Of a stretch of 38,024 nt of DNA, positions 1 through 7,225 are shown in pieces (position 1 is the stretch's first letter; each line of letters begins with the position of its first letter). A model generated the notes under the pieces. The model was not told the DNA's origin. It made no database searches and saw only the letters and a program-made list of their open reading frames with translations. The stretch comes from Streptomyces oryzae (GTDB taxonomy: Bacteria; Actinomycetota; Actinomycetes; Streptomycetales; Streptomycetaceae), in assembly GCF_017676365.1 (NCBI RefSeq), contig NZ_JADKMA010000056.1, forward strand, positions 1 to 38,024. Reading direction: 5' to 3'. A program made the position numbers and the translations under genes.

Positions 1-1547
1 GGTCGGCGATGGGCGCCGGGCAGTGGGAAGGCATCGGTTCGGCGAAGGCCGCTGGGCGCGGGGGAGATGCTGGCTCGGTCGAGGCCGCTGGGCCGGGGGG
101 AGCCACAGGAGCAGCGGAGGGTGTCGGGCTGGGGGGAGGCACCGGCTCGGCGAAGGGCGCCGGGGCCGGGAAAGACGCAGGCTCTGCGAAGTGGGCCGGG
201 CCGGGAGAAGGCGCCGGTTCGGCGAAGCAAGCTCTGCCCCCTGAAGACGCACGCCCCGCAGCGGATCCGGACGCCGGCACCGAAGCGTTGGCCGCCGCCG
301 TCGTCGCGTTGGAGCACGAGCACGCGCGGGCCCACACTCAGGCGTCCGGGGCGCACGAGGCCCGTGAGGCGCTGGCGGCGGCCGAGCGCGAGCATGCCGA
401 GCGGCAGACAGCGCGTCAGGACGCCGAGCGCCGTGCCGCGGCCCGCACCTCCACGCGGGATGCGCTCCAGCGGGAGCTGGCTGCCCTCACCGAGCGGCTG
501 GCCAAGGCACGCGGCGGGGCACCCAGCGTCGCAGCGCGCTTCGCCGAACTCGAGCGCCGCGTCGGACTGCTCTCCCAGGCAACTGAGGCCGCCCGCACGG
601 CCGTCGGCACCGCCGAACGGCTCACGGACTCCGCCGCACAGCTGGCGGACGCCGCACGCAGGGCCGGTTTCGCCGACCCCGGCGATGCCGAGCAGGCCGT
701 GCTGCCCGAGCCCGAACAGCGCGAGCTGCGCGCCCGGCTGGAGCGGTGGCAGGCCGAAGCGGCGGCAGTACGCGAGGAGTTGGCCGACCCCGCGCTCGCC
801 GCTGCGGCCGCCAGGCCCGCGGCGCGACCGGAGGCGGCCCAGGCCGCCGCCGAGGCGGCCGAGGCGCGGCTTCGCGCAGCCGACGCCGAGCACCATGCGG
901 CGCGCGGACGGGTGCAGGCCCTGGACGAACTGGGCGAGCGCGCCGCCGCCGGCGCGCGGCGGCTGGCCCCGCTGCGTACGGCCTACGACCGCATCGCCCG
1001 GCTGGCCGGGCTCGCGGCGGGCACCTCGGCGGAGAACGAGCGCCGGATGCGGCTGGAGTCGTATGTGCTGGCCGCCCGGCTCGAACAGGTCGCCGGTGCC
1101 GCCTCGGCGCGGCTCGCCCGGATGTCCGGCGGCCGCTACACGCTGGTGTACTCCGACGAACGCACCTCAGGCCGCGGCAGATCCGGGCTCGGGCTGCATG
1201 TGGTGGACGCCTGGACGGGCGCCGAGCGGGACACCGCCACGCTCTCCGGCGGGGAGACGTTCTTCGCCTCCCTCGCGCTGGCCCTCGGCCTCGCCGACGT
1301 GGTGACCGAGGAAGCCGGCGGCACCCGGCTGGAGACCCTCTTCATCGACGAGGGCTTCGGCAGCCTGGACGAGCAGACGCTGGACGAGGTCCTTGACGTG
1401 CTGGACTCGCTGCGCGAGAGGGACCGCTGCGTGGGCATCGTCAGCCATGTGGGCGATCTGCGGCAGCGGGTGCCCGCACAACTGGAGGTCGTCAAGTCAC
1501 GGTCCGGCTCCACACTGCGCCACCACACCGCCCCGACGGACGTCTGA
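1..1547 (+). CDS. sbcC: SbcC-type exonuclease subunit (SMC-like ATPase), 5'-truncated
   Basis: This is the C-terminal half of the ATPase subunit of the SbcCD (Rad50-Mre11-like) complex, which processes DNA ends and hairpins. The frame is open to the left edge of the window, so the Walker A half and first coiled coil lie outside it. Visible in order: a 12-residue repeat block encoded at 36-251; a long Ala/Glu/Arg-rich coiled coil; an ABC signature (LSGGETF) encoded near 1240-1260; and Walker B with the D-loop (LETLFIDEGFGSLD) near 1330-1370, followed by the switch histidine (IVSHVGDL). That motif order is characteristic of SbcC/Rad50 C-termini. No CxxC zinc hook is visible in this part. About 430 residues follow the repeat block, so the block may lie near the coiled-coil apex (inference). 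The gene converges on the DUF885 gene. Confidence 0.9.
   Translation, partial: SAMGAGQWEGIGSAKAAGRGGDAGSVEAAGPGGATGAAEGVGLGGGTGSAKGAGAGKDAGSAKWAGPGEGAGSAKQALPPEDARPAADPDAGTEALAAAVVALEHEHARAHTQASGAHEAREALAAAEREHAERQTARQDAERRAAARTSTRDALQRELAALTERLAKARGGAPSVAARFAELERRVGLLSQATEAARTAVGTAERLTDSAAQLADAARRAGFADPGDAEQAVLPEPEQRELRARLERWQAEAAAVREELADPALAAAAARPAARPEAAQAAAEAAEARLRAADAEHHAARGRVQALDELGERAAAGARRLAPLRTAYDRIARLAGLAAGTSAENERRMRLESYVLAARLEQVAGAASARLARMSGGRYTLVYSDERTSGRGRSGLGLHVVDAWTGAERDTATLSGGETFFASLALALGLADVVTEEAGGTRLETLFIDEGFGSLDEQTLDEVLDVLDSLRERDRCVGIVSHVGDLRQRVPAQLEVVKSRSGSTLRHHTAPTDV
36..251 (+). repeat. 36-bp coding minisatellite, six in-frame copies, inside sbcC
   Basis: Six adjacent 36-bp units start at 36, 72, 108, 144, 180 and 216. 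They encode 12-residue repeats of the pattern G-S-A-K-x-A-G-x-G-x-D/E-A, with the last unit diverging to GSAKQALPPEDA. The eleven codons before position 36 (SAMGAGQWEGI) look like another unit, so the array probably continues upstream of the window. The repeat preserves the reading frame and is Gly/Ala/Lys rich, unlike the coiled coil after it. Confidence 0.88.
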
Positions 1548-1590
1548 CCCCCTGTTCCCCCCTTTCACCGCCGCGACTGGGGGCGCCGCC

Positions 1591-1615
1591 CGGCCGGAGG
1601 CTGGGGGAGCACCCC
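1591..1615 (+). repeat. Dispersed repeat, central module only (copy a)
   Basis: This short GC-rich element (CGGCCGGAGGCTGGGGGAGC and a few C's) matches the central module of the repeat copies at 10376-10442 and, in reverse orientation, at 17071-17172. It lies between the converging sbcC and DUF885 genes. The flanking hairpin and tail modules are not recognisable here. Confidence 0.6.
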
Positions 1616-1693
1616 CGCCGCACCACCCAGGCGCCGAACCCACCCCGGCCCAGGGCGGATCCGGCACCGTCACCAAGCAGCAGGAGCATCAGC

Positions 1694-3406
1694 TCACAGC
1701 ACCGAGAGCTCCGCGACCAGGTCGTCCAGCCCCAGCGACCCCAGGGAGAGGGCCGCCATGTGCCACGCCTTGGCATCAAAGGCGGCGCCGCGCTCGCGCT
1801 GCGCCGCATCGCGGCCCTCCAGCCACGCGCGCTCGCCCAGTTTGTAGCCGATGGCCTGGCCCGGAATGCCCAGGTAGCGGACCAGCTCGCTCTCCACGAA
1901 GTCCGCGGGACGCCCGCTGTGCATGCCGAAGAACTCCTGCGCGAGCTCGGGGGTCCAGCGCTCGCCGGGGTGGAAGGGGGAGTCCGCGGGGATCTCCAGC
2001 TCCAGATGCATACCGATGTCGACGATCACCCGGGTGGAGCGCATCATCTGGGCGTCGAGGTAGCCCAGCCGCCGCTCGGCCGTGGTCAGGAAGCCCAGCT
2101 CGTCCATCAGCCGTTCGGCATACAGCGCCCAGCCCTCGGCGTTGGCGCTGACCATGCCGACGGTCGTCTGATAGCGGGAGAGCCTGTCGGCGACGTACGT
2201 CCACTGCGCGAGTTGCAGATGGTGGCCCGGCACGCCCTCGTGGTACCAGGTGGTGACCAGGTCGTAGACCGGGAACCTGGTCTCGCCCATGGTGGGCAGC
2301 CAGGTGCGGCCCGGCCGGGAGAAGTCCAGCGACGGCTGGGTGTAGTACGGCGCTGCGGCGCTGCCGGGCGGGGCGATCCGGGCCTCCACCCGGCGGACCG
2401 GATCGGCCAGCTCGAAGTGGGTGCCGTCCAGCGCTGTGATGGCCTCGTCCATCAGCCCCTGGAGCCATTCGCGTACCGCCTCGACGCCCTCGATGGCCTC
2501 GCCGTGCGTGTCCAGGTGGCGCAGCGCCTCCCAGGGGGTCTTCGCGCCGGGGAGGATCTTCTGCGCCTCGGCGCGCATCTCGGCGAGCAGCCGGTGGAAC
2601 TCCTCCCAGCCGTAGCGGTACGCCTCTTCCAGATCGAGGTCGGCGCCGTTCCAGTAGCGCGACCAGAGTGCGTACCGCTCGCGGCCCACGATCTCGGGGG
2701 CGCGCGCGATGCCGGGTGCGTACACGTCCCGCAGCCAGTCGCGCAGCTCGGCGACGGCGCGGGTGGCCTCGGCGGCGGCCTCGCCCAGCTCGGAGCGGAG
2801 GGCGTCGGGGCAGCCGCCGGCGAACTGGGCGAACCAGCCGCGGTCGTCCTCCGCGTCCTTCTCGCCCAGCCACTGCGCCAGCTGGCCCAGCACCGTGGAG
2901 ACCTGGCGGGGCCCGCCGTACAGGCCGCGGGACAGCCCCTCGGCGAGGGAGGCGCGGTAGCCGTCGAGTGCGAGAGGCATCGCCCGCATCCGGTCGGCGA
3001 CCGCCTTCCAGTCCTCCTCCGTCTCGGACGGCATCACGGTGAAGATGCCGCGCACCGAGTGCAGCGGCGAGTGGATGTTGCTGATGGCGCGCAGCCCCTC
3101 GCCCGCCTCGTGGACGGCCAGATCGGCGGTCAGCCGCTCGCGCAGCAGCCGTGCGCAGCGCCGCTCCTCGTCGCTGTCGCCGCCGGGCCGCTCCTGAGCC
3201 GCTGCCAGCTCCTCCAGGGTGGTGCGGCACAGTACGGCCATCGCCTCCTGGCCGGCGGGCGAGAAGTCGGGCAGCTTGCTGTGGCTCTCGGGCACCCCGA
3301 GGTAGGTGCCGGTGATCGGGTCGAGTTCGACGAGCGCGTCGACGTAGGTGTCGGCCACCTGGCGCGGCAGGGGGCCGGGGGTCGCTGTGTTGATCGCATC
3401 GGACAT
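1694..3406 (-). CDS. DUF885 family protein (putative metallopeptidase-like)
   Basis: This 570-aa protein belongs to the DUF885 family, predicted to be zinc peptidases related to carboxypeptidase-like enzymes. The family hallmark HEGVPGHH is present about two thirds along the chain (encoded near 2220-2250), preceded by a Trp-Tyr pair, with the first His-Glu and the later His as likely metal ligands. A downstream SANAEGWALYAERLMDELG segment is also typical. The start at 3406 is chosen over an in-frame ATG at 3445 because GAGG lies about 9 bases upstream of it and the protein then begins MSDAINTA. No signal peptide is visible, so it is probably cytoplasmic. Its 5' end lies 88 bases from the end of the ACT-GNAT gene on the same strand. 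The substrate is unknown. Confidence 0.85.
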   Translation of the reverse strand: MSDAINTATPGPLPRQVADTYVDALVELDPITGTYLGVPESHSKLPDFSPAGQEAMAVLCRTTLEELAAAQERPGGDSDEERRCARLLRERLTADLAVHEAGEGLRAISNIHSPLHSVRGIFTVMPSETEEDWKAVADRMRAMPLALDGYRASLAEGLSRGLYGGPRQVSTVLGQLAQWLGEKDAEDDRGWFAQFAGGCPDALRSELGEAAAEATRAVAELRDWLRDVYAPGIARAPEIVGRERYALWSRYWNGADLDLEEAYRYGWEEFHRLLAEMRAEAQKILPGAKTPWEALRHLDTHGEAIEGVEAVREWLQGLMDEAITALDGTHFELADPVRRVEARIAPPGSAAAPYYTQPSLDFSRPGRTWLPTMGETRFPVYDLVTTWYHEGVPGHHLQLAQWTYVADRLSRYQTTVGMVSANAEGWALYAERLMDELGFLTTAERRLGYLDAQMMRSTRVIVDIGMHLELEIPADSPFHPGERWTPELAQEFFGMHSGRPADFVESELVRYLGIPGQAIGYKLGERAWLEGRDAAQRERGAAFDAKAWHMAALSLGSLGLDDLVAELSVL

Positions 3407-3494
3407 GGGCCCATCCTCGTATGCCGGTGCCCTCGCCGTCAGCACCAGGCCGAGCCCGCCTGGGCAGGAGGACGGCTCGGTGCCGGGGCGGCGA

Positions 3495-4709
3495 TCAGCG
3501 CGGCGCCATCGCGGCGGGCGTCAGCGCGGCGGTCACCACCAGGGTGCCCTCCTCGACCTGATAGTCGAGCGGCAGCCCGAGACCGCGCATCGCGGCGACC
3601 ATGCCCGTGTTGGACGAGTGGGTGACGGCGTAGACGCTCTCGCACCGGGCCTCGCTCGCCATTGCGACGAGCCGCCGCAGCAGCGCCGAGCCGATGCCCC
3701 TGCGCTGCCAGGCGTCCTCGACCAGCAGCGCCGCCTCGGTCTCGTCGCCGTCCCACAGCAGATGTCCCAGCGCCACCAGCTCGCCCGCTGGTGACTCCAC
3801 GGCGAGGGTGCGGCCGAACCGTGGGGAGAGCAGATGCCGCAGATAGCGGTCGGCGTCCTTGACGGGGCCGTGGTAGCGCCGGCCGAGCGTCTCCTTCGAG
3901 CAGCGGGCGTGCATGGCCAGCGCGGCCTCCAGATCACCCTCGTCGGCGCGGCGGATGGTGACGTCCCGTCCCTCGGGCAGGGTGAGGGCCTGCTGCTCGC
4001 GCGGGGTACGCCGGCCCAGCCGCGCGTCCAGCTCCACCAGGGCTTGCGCCCGCGCGAACTCGGTGGGGGTGAAGGGCACATGGTGCCGTTCCACGACGAT
4101 CTCTCCTCCGGCAGGGTCGGGCAGGCGCAGCAGCGTACCCTCCAGTGTGCCCTCTGCCGGGGTGTCGCCGGGGACGGACCGGATGGTGCAGCGGCCCAGC
4201 AACGTCCGCAGGGCCAGCGGGAGTTCGGCGGTGTCCAGGGCTGCCCTGGTGGCCAGGCCGAGGACGCGGGTCGGGGTGTCCACCAGGTCGTGGGTGTCGG
4301 CCCGCTCGGTCCAGGTCTCGCTGCCGCCCGCCTCCGACAGCAGCCGGGCCAGCTCGTGCGGCTCCAGCGCCGCCGGGGTGCGCAGCAGGAACTCGTCCAC
4401 GGTGCGGTCGCCGAGCGGGTGGGTCTGGAGCGTGAGGATGTCGACTCGGCCCGCCGCCAGCGCACTGCACACCCGTGCGAGGGAGCCGGGTTCCTCGCGC
4501 ACGGTCGTCCGTACCCGCCACAGCGCGGTGGCGTCCTGGGAGCACGACTCGCCGTCGGACGCGGTGCTCCTGCTGGGACGTTCGCCGTACGGCTGCCGGG
4601 TGCGCCATGCCTGCCAGCCGTTCCGCGCGGCCAGCGTGGCACGGTGCCAGGGGCGCGCGCTCGCGCCGGTGGCGGTGCCGGTCTTCTTCGCGGCGGAGTC
4701 ATCAGCCAT
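3495..4709 (-). CDS. ACT-GNAT fusion, putative amino-acid-regulated protein acetyltransferase
   Basis: This 404-aa protein combines an N-terminal ACT-like domain with a C-terminal GNAT domain. The ACT part (roughly residues 60-135, beginning LWRVRTTVREEPGSLARVCSAL) resembles ligand-binding ACT folds. The middle region resembles a second degenerate ACT. The GNAT part (roughly 245-395) contains the acetyl-CoA-binding pattern QRRGIGSALL. Actinobacterial ACT-GNAT proteins such as Micromonospora MaKat and Streptomyces SvePatA are known lysine acetyltransferases allosterically controlled by amino acids; the same role here is inference. The start at 4709 has GGGTGG a few bases upstream and is preferred to an in-frame ATG at 4733 with a poor ribosome site. 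The first 50 residues are polar and low in complexity. Confidence 0.82.
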   Translation of the reverse strand: MADDSAAKKTGTATGASARPWHRATLAARNGWQAWRTRQPYGERPSRSTASDGESCSQDATALWRVRTTVREEPGSLARVCSALAAGRVDILTLQTHPLGDRTVDEFLLRTPAALEPHELARLLSEAGGSETWTERADTHDLVDTPTRVLGLATRAALDTAELPLALRTLLGRCTIRSVPGDTPAEGTLEGTLLRLPDPAGGEIVVERHHVPFTPTEFARAQALVELDARLGRRTPREQQALTLPEGRDVTIRRADEGDLEAALAMHARCSKETLGRRYHGPVKDADRYLRHLLSPRFGRTLAVESPAGELVALGHLLWDGDETEAALLVEDAWQRRGIGSALLRRLVAMASEARCESVYAVTHSSNTGMVAAMRGLGLPLDYQVEEGTLVVTAALTPAAMAPR

Positions 4710-4831
4710 AGGGCCACCCTGCGGGACGGTCATTGCCTGACCACGAACGATGTATGACGGGTGCGTAAAAAGAGCGGCTGGCGGTCAAACGTCCCTTTTA
4801 GGCCATCTGTTGAGCGTTCATCCGAGTGCGG

Positions 4832-5350
4832 TCACTCCCGCACCAGCCGCCGCAGCACCTGCCCGCACCGGTGCCCGTACAGCTGCTGCAGGACCCGCAC
4901 GACGGGGCCGGCGGCGCGGGTCCACCACAGTGCGGGCCTGCTGTAGGCCCACACCGTCAGCCAGACCCGGCCGTCCTCGGCGTACTCGACCAGGAACGCC
5001 TCCTCCCCGCGCTGCGGATGCCCCGGCAGCGTGCCGTACGCCCAACCGGCCCGCCGCTCCTCCTCGACGGCCCACACCACCCGGCACGGCCCCTGTACCC
5101 GCAGCCGCCCCACGCCCAGACCGACCGTCACCAGCACGCCGGGTGCCGCCCGGTCCGCGTCCGTCTCCACCCGTACGCCCATCGCCCGGTGCATGCGCCA
5201 CTCCAGCAGGGCCCGCGAGGCCGCCGTGAAGACGGCCTCGCCGGTGCCCAGCCGGGTGCGTACGCACAGCGGACGGAAGCCGGGCGGCGTCACCCGGTGC
5301 GCGGTGCGGCCCACCGGCCGGTAGCTGTAGCCGGGGTGCTGCGCGCTCAC
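4832..5350 (-). CDS. DUF1990 family protein
   Basis: This 172-aa protein has DUF1990 hallmarks: an N-terminal TPPGFRPLCVRTRLGTGEAVF region, a central WxVxxExRRAGWAYGTLPGHPQRGEEAFLVEY segment and a C-terminal aromatic-rich VWLTVWAYSRPALW stretch. The family has a lipocalin/START-like beta fold and no established function. A GTG start is used (rc of CAC at 5348-5350) with only a weak ribosome site. The gene begins 19 bases after the stop codon of phoD on the same strand, so the two are probably co-transcribed. Confidence 0.85.
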   Translation of the reverse strand: MSAQHPGYSYRPVGRTAHRVTPPGFRPLCVRTRLGTGEAVFTAASRALLEWRMHRAMGVRVETDADRAAPGVLVTVGLGVGRLRVQGPCRVVWAVEEERRAGWAYGTLPGHPQRGEEAFLVEYAEDGRVWLTVWAYSRPALWWTRAAGPVVRVLQQLYGHRCGQVLRRLVRE

Positions 5351-5369
5351 GGCCTGCGCCCCGCCCGCG

Positions 5370-6953
5370 CTACTGGCCCACCCGGCCGGGCTGGAGGACC
5401 TTGGTGAACAGCACCGCCCCGCTCTCCTCGCGCAGCCGGACCGTCAACTCGCCGGTCGAGCCGTCGATGTCCACCTGGCCGAAATACTGCCCGCCCTCGG
5501 TGGGCGGCGTGTTGGGGCGGGTCGGTGCCTTGATGAACTTCTGGTCCGGTCCGAAGGTGCCGTCCAGCTTCAGCGCGCCGAACCCGCCCGCGTTCAGCGG
5601 CCCGGAGACGAACTCCCAGAACGGCGCGAAGTCCTTGAACGCCGCACGGTCGGGGTCGTACCGCTGCGCACAGGTGTAGTGCACGTCCGTGGTGAACCAC
5701 ACCGTGCCGGTGATCCGCTGGTGCTTGATGTGCCGCAGCAGCTCGGCGATCTGCAGCTCACGGCCGAGCGGTGCACCAGGATCGCCCTGCGCGACCGCCT
5801 CGAAATCGGTCTTGCCGTCCGGCACGACCAGCCCCAGCGGCATGTCCGAGGCGATCACCTTCCACACCGCACGGGACCGGGAGAGCTCCCGCTTGAGCCA
5901 CTCGAGCTGCCGCTCGCCCAGGATGCCCTGGGTCTCGTCCGGCTGGCGGCCCGGCGAGTTGGCGTTCCGGTAGGCGCGCATGTCCAGGACGAAGACGTCC
6001 AGCAGCGGGCCGTGCCGCAGCACCCGGTAGACGCGGCCCTCCTCGTCCTTCGGCGGCAGCGTGCTGACGGGGAAGTACTCGCTGAAGGCCCGGAGCGAGC
6101 GGGACGCGAGGGTGGAGACGTCCTTCTCGGTGTAGCGGTCGTCGTCCAGGATCTCGCCCGGATACCAGTTGTTCAGCACCTCGTGGTCGTCCCACTGCAC
6201 GATCCACGGGACCTGCGCGTTGAACCGGCGCAGATTCTCGGCCAGCAGGTTGTAGCGGAAGTTGCCGCGGAACTCCGCCAGTGTCTCGGCCACCTTGGAC
6301 TTCTCCTCGGTGGTGACGTTCCGCCACACTCCGCCGTCCGGCAACTCGACCCGCTCCTGGATGGGGGAGTCGGCGTAGATGGTGTCACCGCTGTTGAGGA
6401 AGAAATCCGGGTTCAGCTTCCGCATCTGATCGAAGATCGGGTAGCCGCCACGGTCCGGGTTGATGCCCCAGCCCTGGCCCGCCAGGTCACCCGACCACAG
6501 GAAGCGCACATCGCTCCTGCGCGCCGGTGCCGTACGGAACCTACCCTCCACCGGCCGGCCCGCTCGCCGCGGGTCGTCGGGGTCGGTCAGGGTCACCCGG
6601 TAGTGGATCTGCTCGCCCGGCGGCAGCCCGTGCAGCGCGGTGCGCCCCGTGAAGTCGGTGTCCGGGCCCACGACCGGGCCGTACCACCGTTTCGGGTTAC
6701 GGAACGCCTCGGTGGCCGCCGTCTCCACCACCATCCGCGCCGGGCGGTCCGCACGTACCCACACCAGCCCGGAGGACATCGTCACGTCCCCGGCCTGTAC
6801 GCCCCACTCGGCTGCCGGGCGGCCACGCCGCGCCTGCGCGGGTGCCGCGGCGCTGAGCAGCGGCAACGACAGGGCCGCGCCCGCGCCGACCGTGCCGCGC
6901 AGCACTGCGCGCCGCGCGGGGGATCTGCCGGTCGCCGGATCGCCTTGTGCCAT
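5370..6953 (-). CDS. phoD: Alkaline phosphatase D family, Tat-exported
   Basis: This 527-aa metallophosphoesterase of the PhoD family hydrolyses phosphate mono- and diesters outside the cell. The N-terminus carries a twin-arginine signal (SPARRAVLRG, then a hydrophobic stretch ending AAAPAQA) at residues ~8-40. Metal-binding motifs follow in order: SGDLAGQG, NSGDTIYAD, WDDHEVLNNW and TTDVHYT. The start at 6953 is set by a perfect AGGAGG 7-8 bases upstream; the longer in-frame ORF to 7007 lacks such a site. Downstream on the same strand lies the DUF1990 gene. In streptomycetes phoD is commonly controlled by PhoP; a weak PHO-box-like pair is noted at 7071-7092. Confidence 0.93.
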   Translation of the reverse strand: MAQGDPATGRSPARRAVLRGTVGAGAALSLPLLSAAAPAQARRGRPAAEWGVQAGDVTMSSGLVWVRADRPARMVVETAATEAFRNPKRWYGPVVGPDTDFTGRTALHGLPPGEQIHYRVTLTDPDDPRRAGRPVEGRFRTAPARRSDVRFLWSGDLAGQGWGINPDRGGYPIFDQMRKLNPDFFLNSGDTIYADSPIQERVELPDGGVWRNVTTEEKSKVAETLAEFRGNFRYNLLAENLRRFNAQVPWIVQWDDHEVLNNWYPGEILDDDRYTEKDVSTLASRSLRAFSEYFPVSTLPPKDEEGRVYRVLRHGPLLDVFVLDMRAYRNANSPGRQPDETQGILGERQLEWLKRELSRSRAVWKVIASDMPLGLVVPDGKTDFEAVAQGDPGAPLGRELQIAELLRHIKHQRITGTVWFTTDVHYTCAQRYDPDRAAFKDFAPFWEFVSGPLNAGGFGALKLDGTFGPDQKFIKAPTRPNTPPTEGGQYFGQVDIDGSTGELTVRLREESGAVLFTKVLQPGRVGQ

Positions 6954-7023
6954 GTGCGGGCCTCCTTGAAACATGCGGTGTCGGAGTTGTCTGCGGTACG
7001 CAGGCATCGGCTGTTGCCTGTGT

Positions 7024-7060
7024 TACCTGTATCCCGTATCCCGTCGTACCTGTATCCCGT
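7024..7060. repeat. Short direct repeat upstream of phoD
   Basis: TACCTGTATCCCGT occurs twice, at 7024-7037 and 7047-7060, a period of 23 bases, with an extra ATCCCGT between. The pair lies in the 272-base divergent interval between phoD and the TPR gene. Its role is unknown; regulator half-sites are one possibility. Confidence 0.5.
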
Positions 7061-7070
7061 CCGTGTGCCG

Positions 7071-7092
7071 TACACACGAAGCCTCAGTGAAC
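7071..7092 (-). promoter_or_regulatory. Possible PHO box upstream of phoD (weak)
   Basis: On the minus strand two adjacent 11-mers read GTTCACTGAGG and CTTCGTGTGTA. PhoP sites are direct 11-base repeats with a GTTCACC-type core. The first unit fits well, the second poorly. The location, about 120 bases before phoD, is reasonable. A 10-bp palindrome ACACCGGTGT (7091-7100) abuts it. Confidence 0.28.
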
Positions 7093-7225
7093 ACCGGTGT
7101 CACACCGGACAGAAGGGGGCGGTGCGACTCCGTGTGTCCGATACCTTCCGGCGCCTAGGATGCCGCTTCACGGACAACTCCACCCGCATGCTGCCCGCTC
7201 GCTCCACCCCGGCCCAGGAGGCCCG

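Noticed and set aside
1760..3625. 621-codon plus-strand frame opposite DUF885
   Set aside because: Shadow frame; the minus strand encodes a recognisable family with a ribosome site.
7024..7060. Repeated TACCTGTATCCCGT as a CRISPR fragment
   Set aside because: Only two copies with a 9-base gap, and no cas genes in the window.
7094..7125. TGTCACA as an ECF41 -35 element
   Set aside because: TGTCACA is present near 7098, but no CGTC lies 16-17 bases further on.
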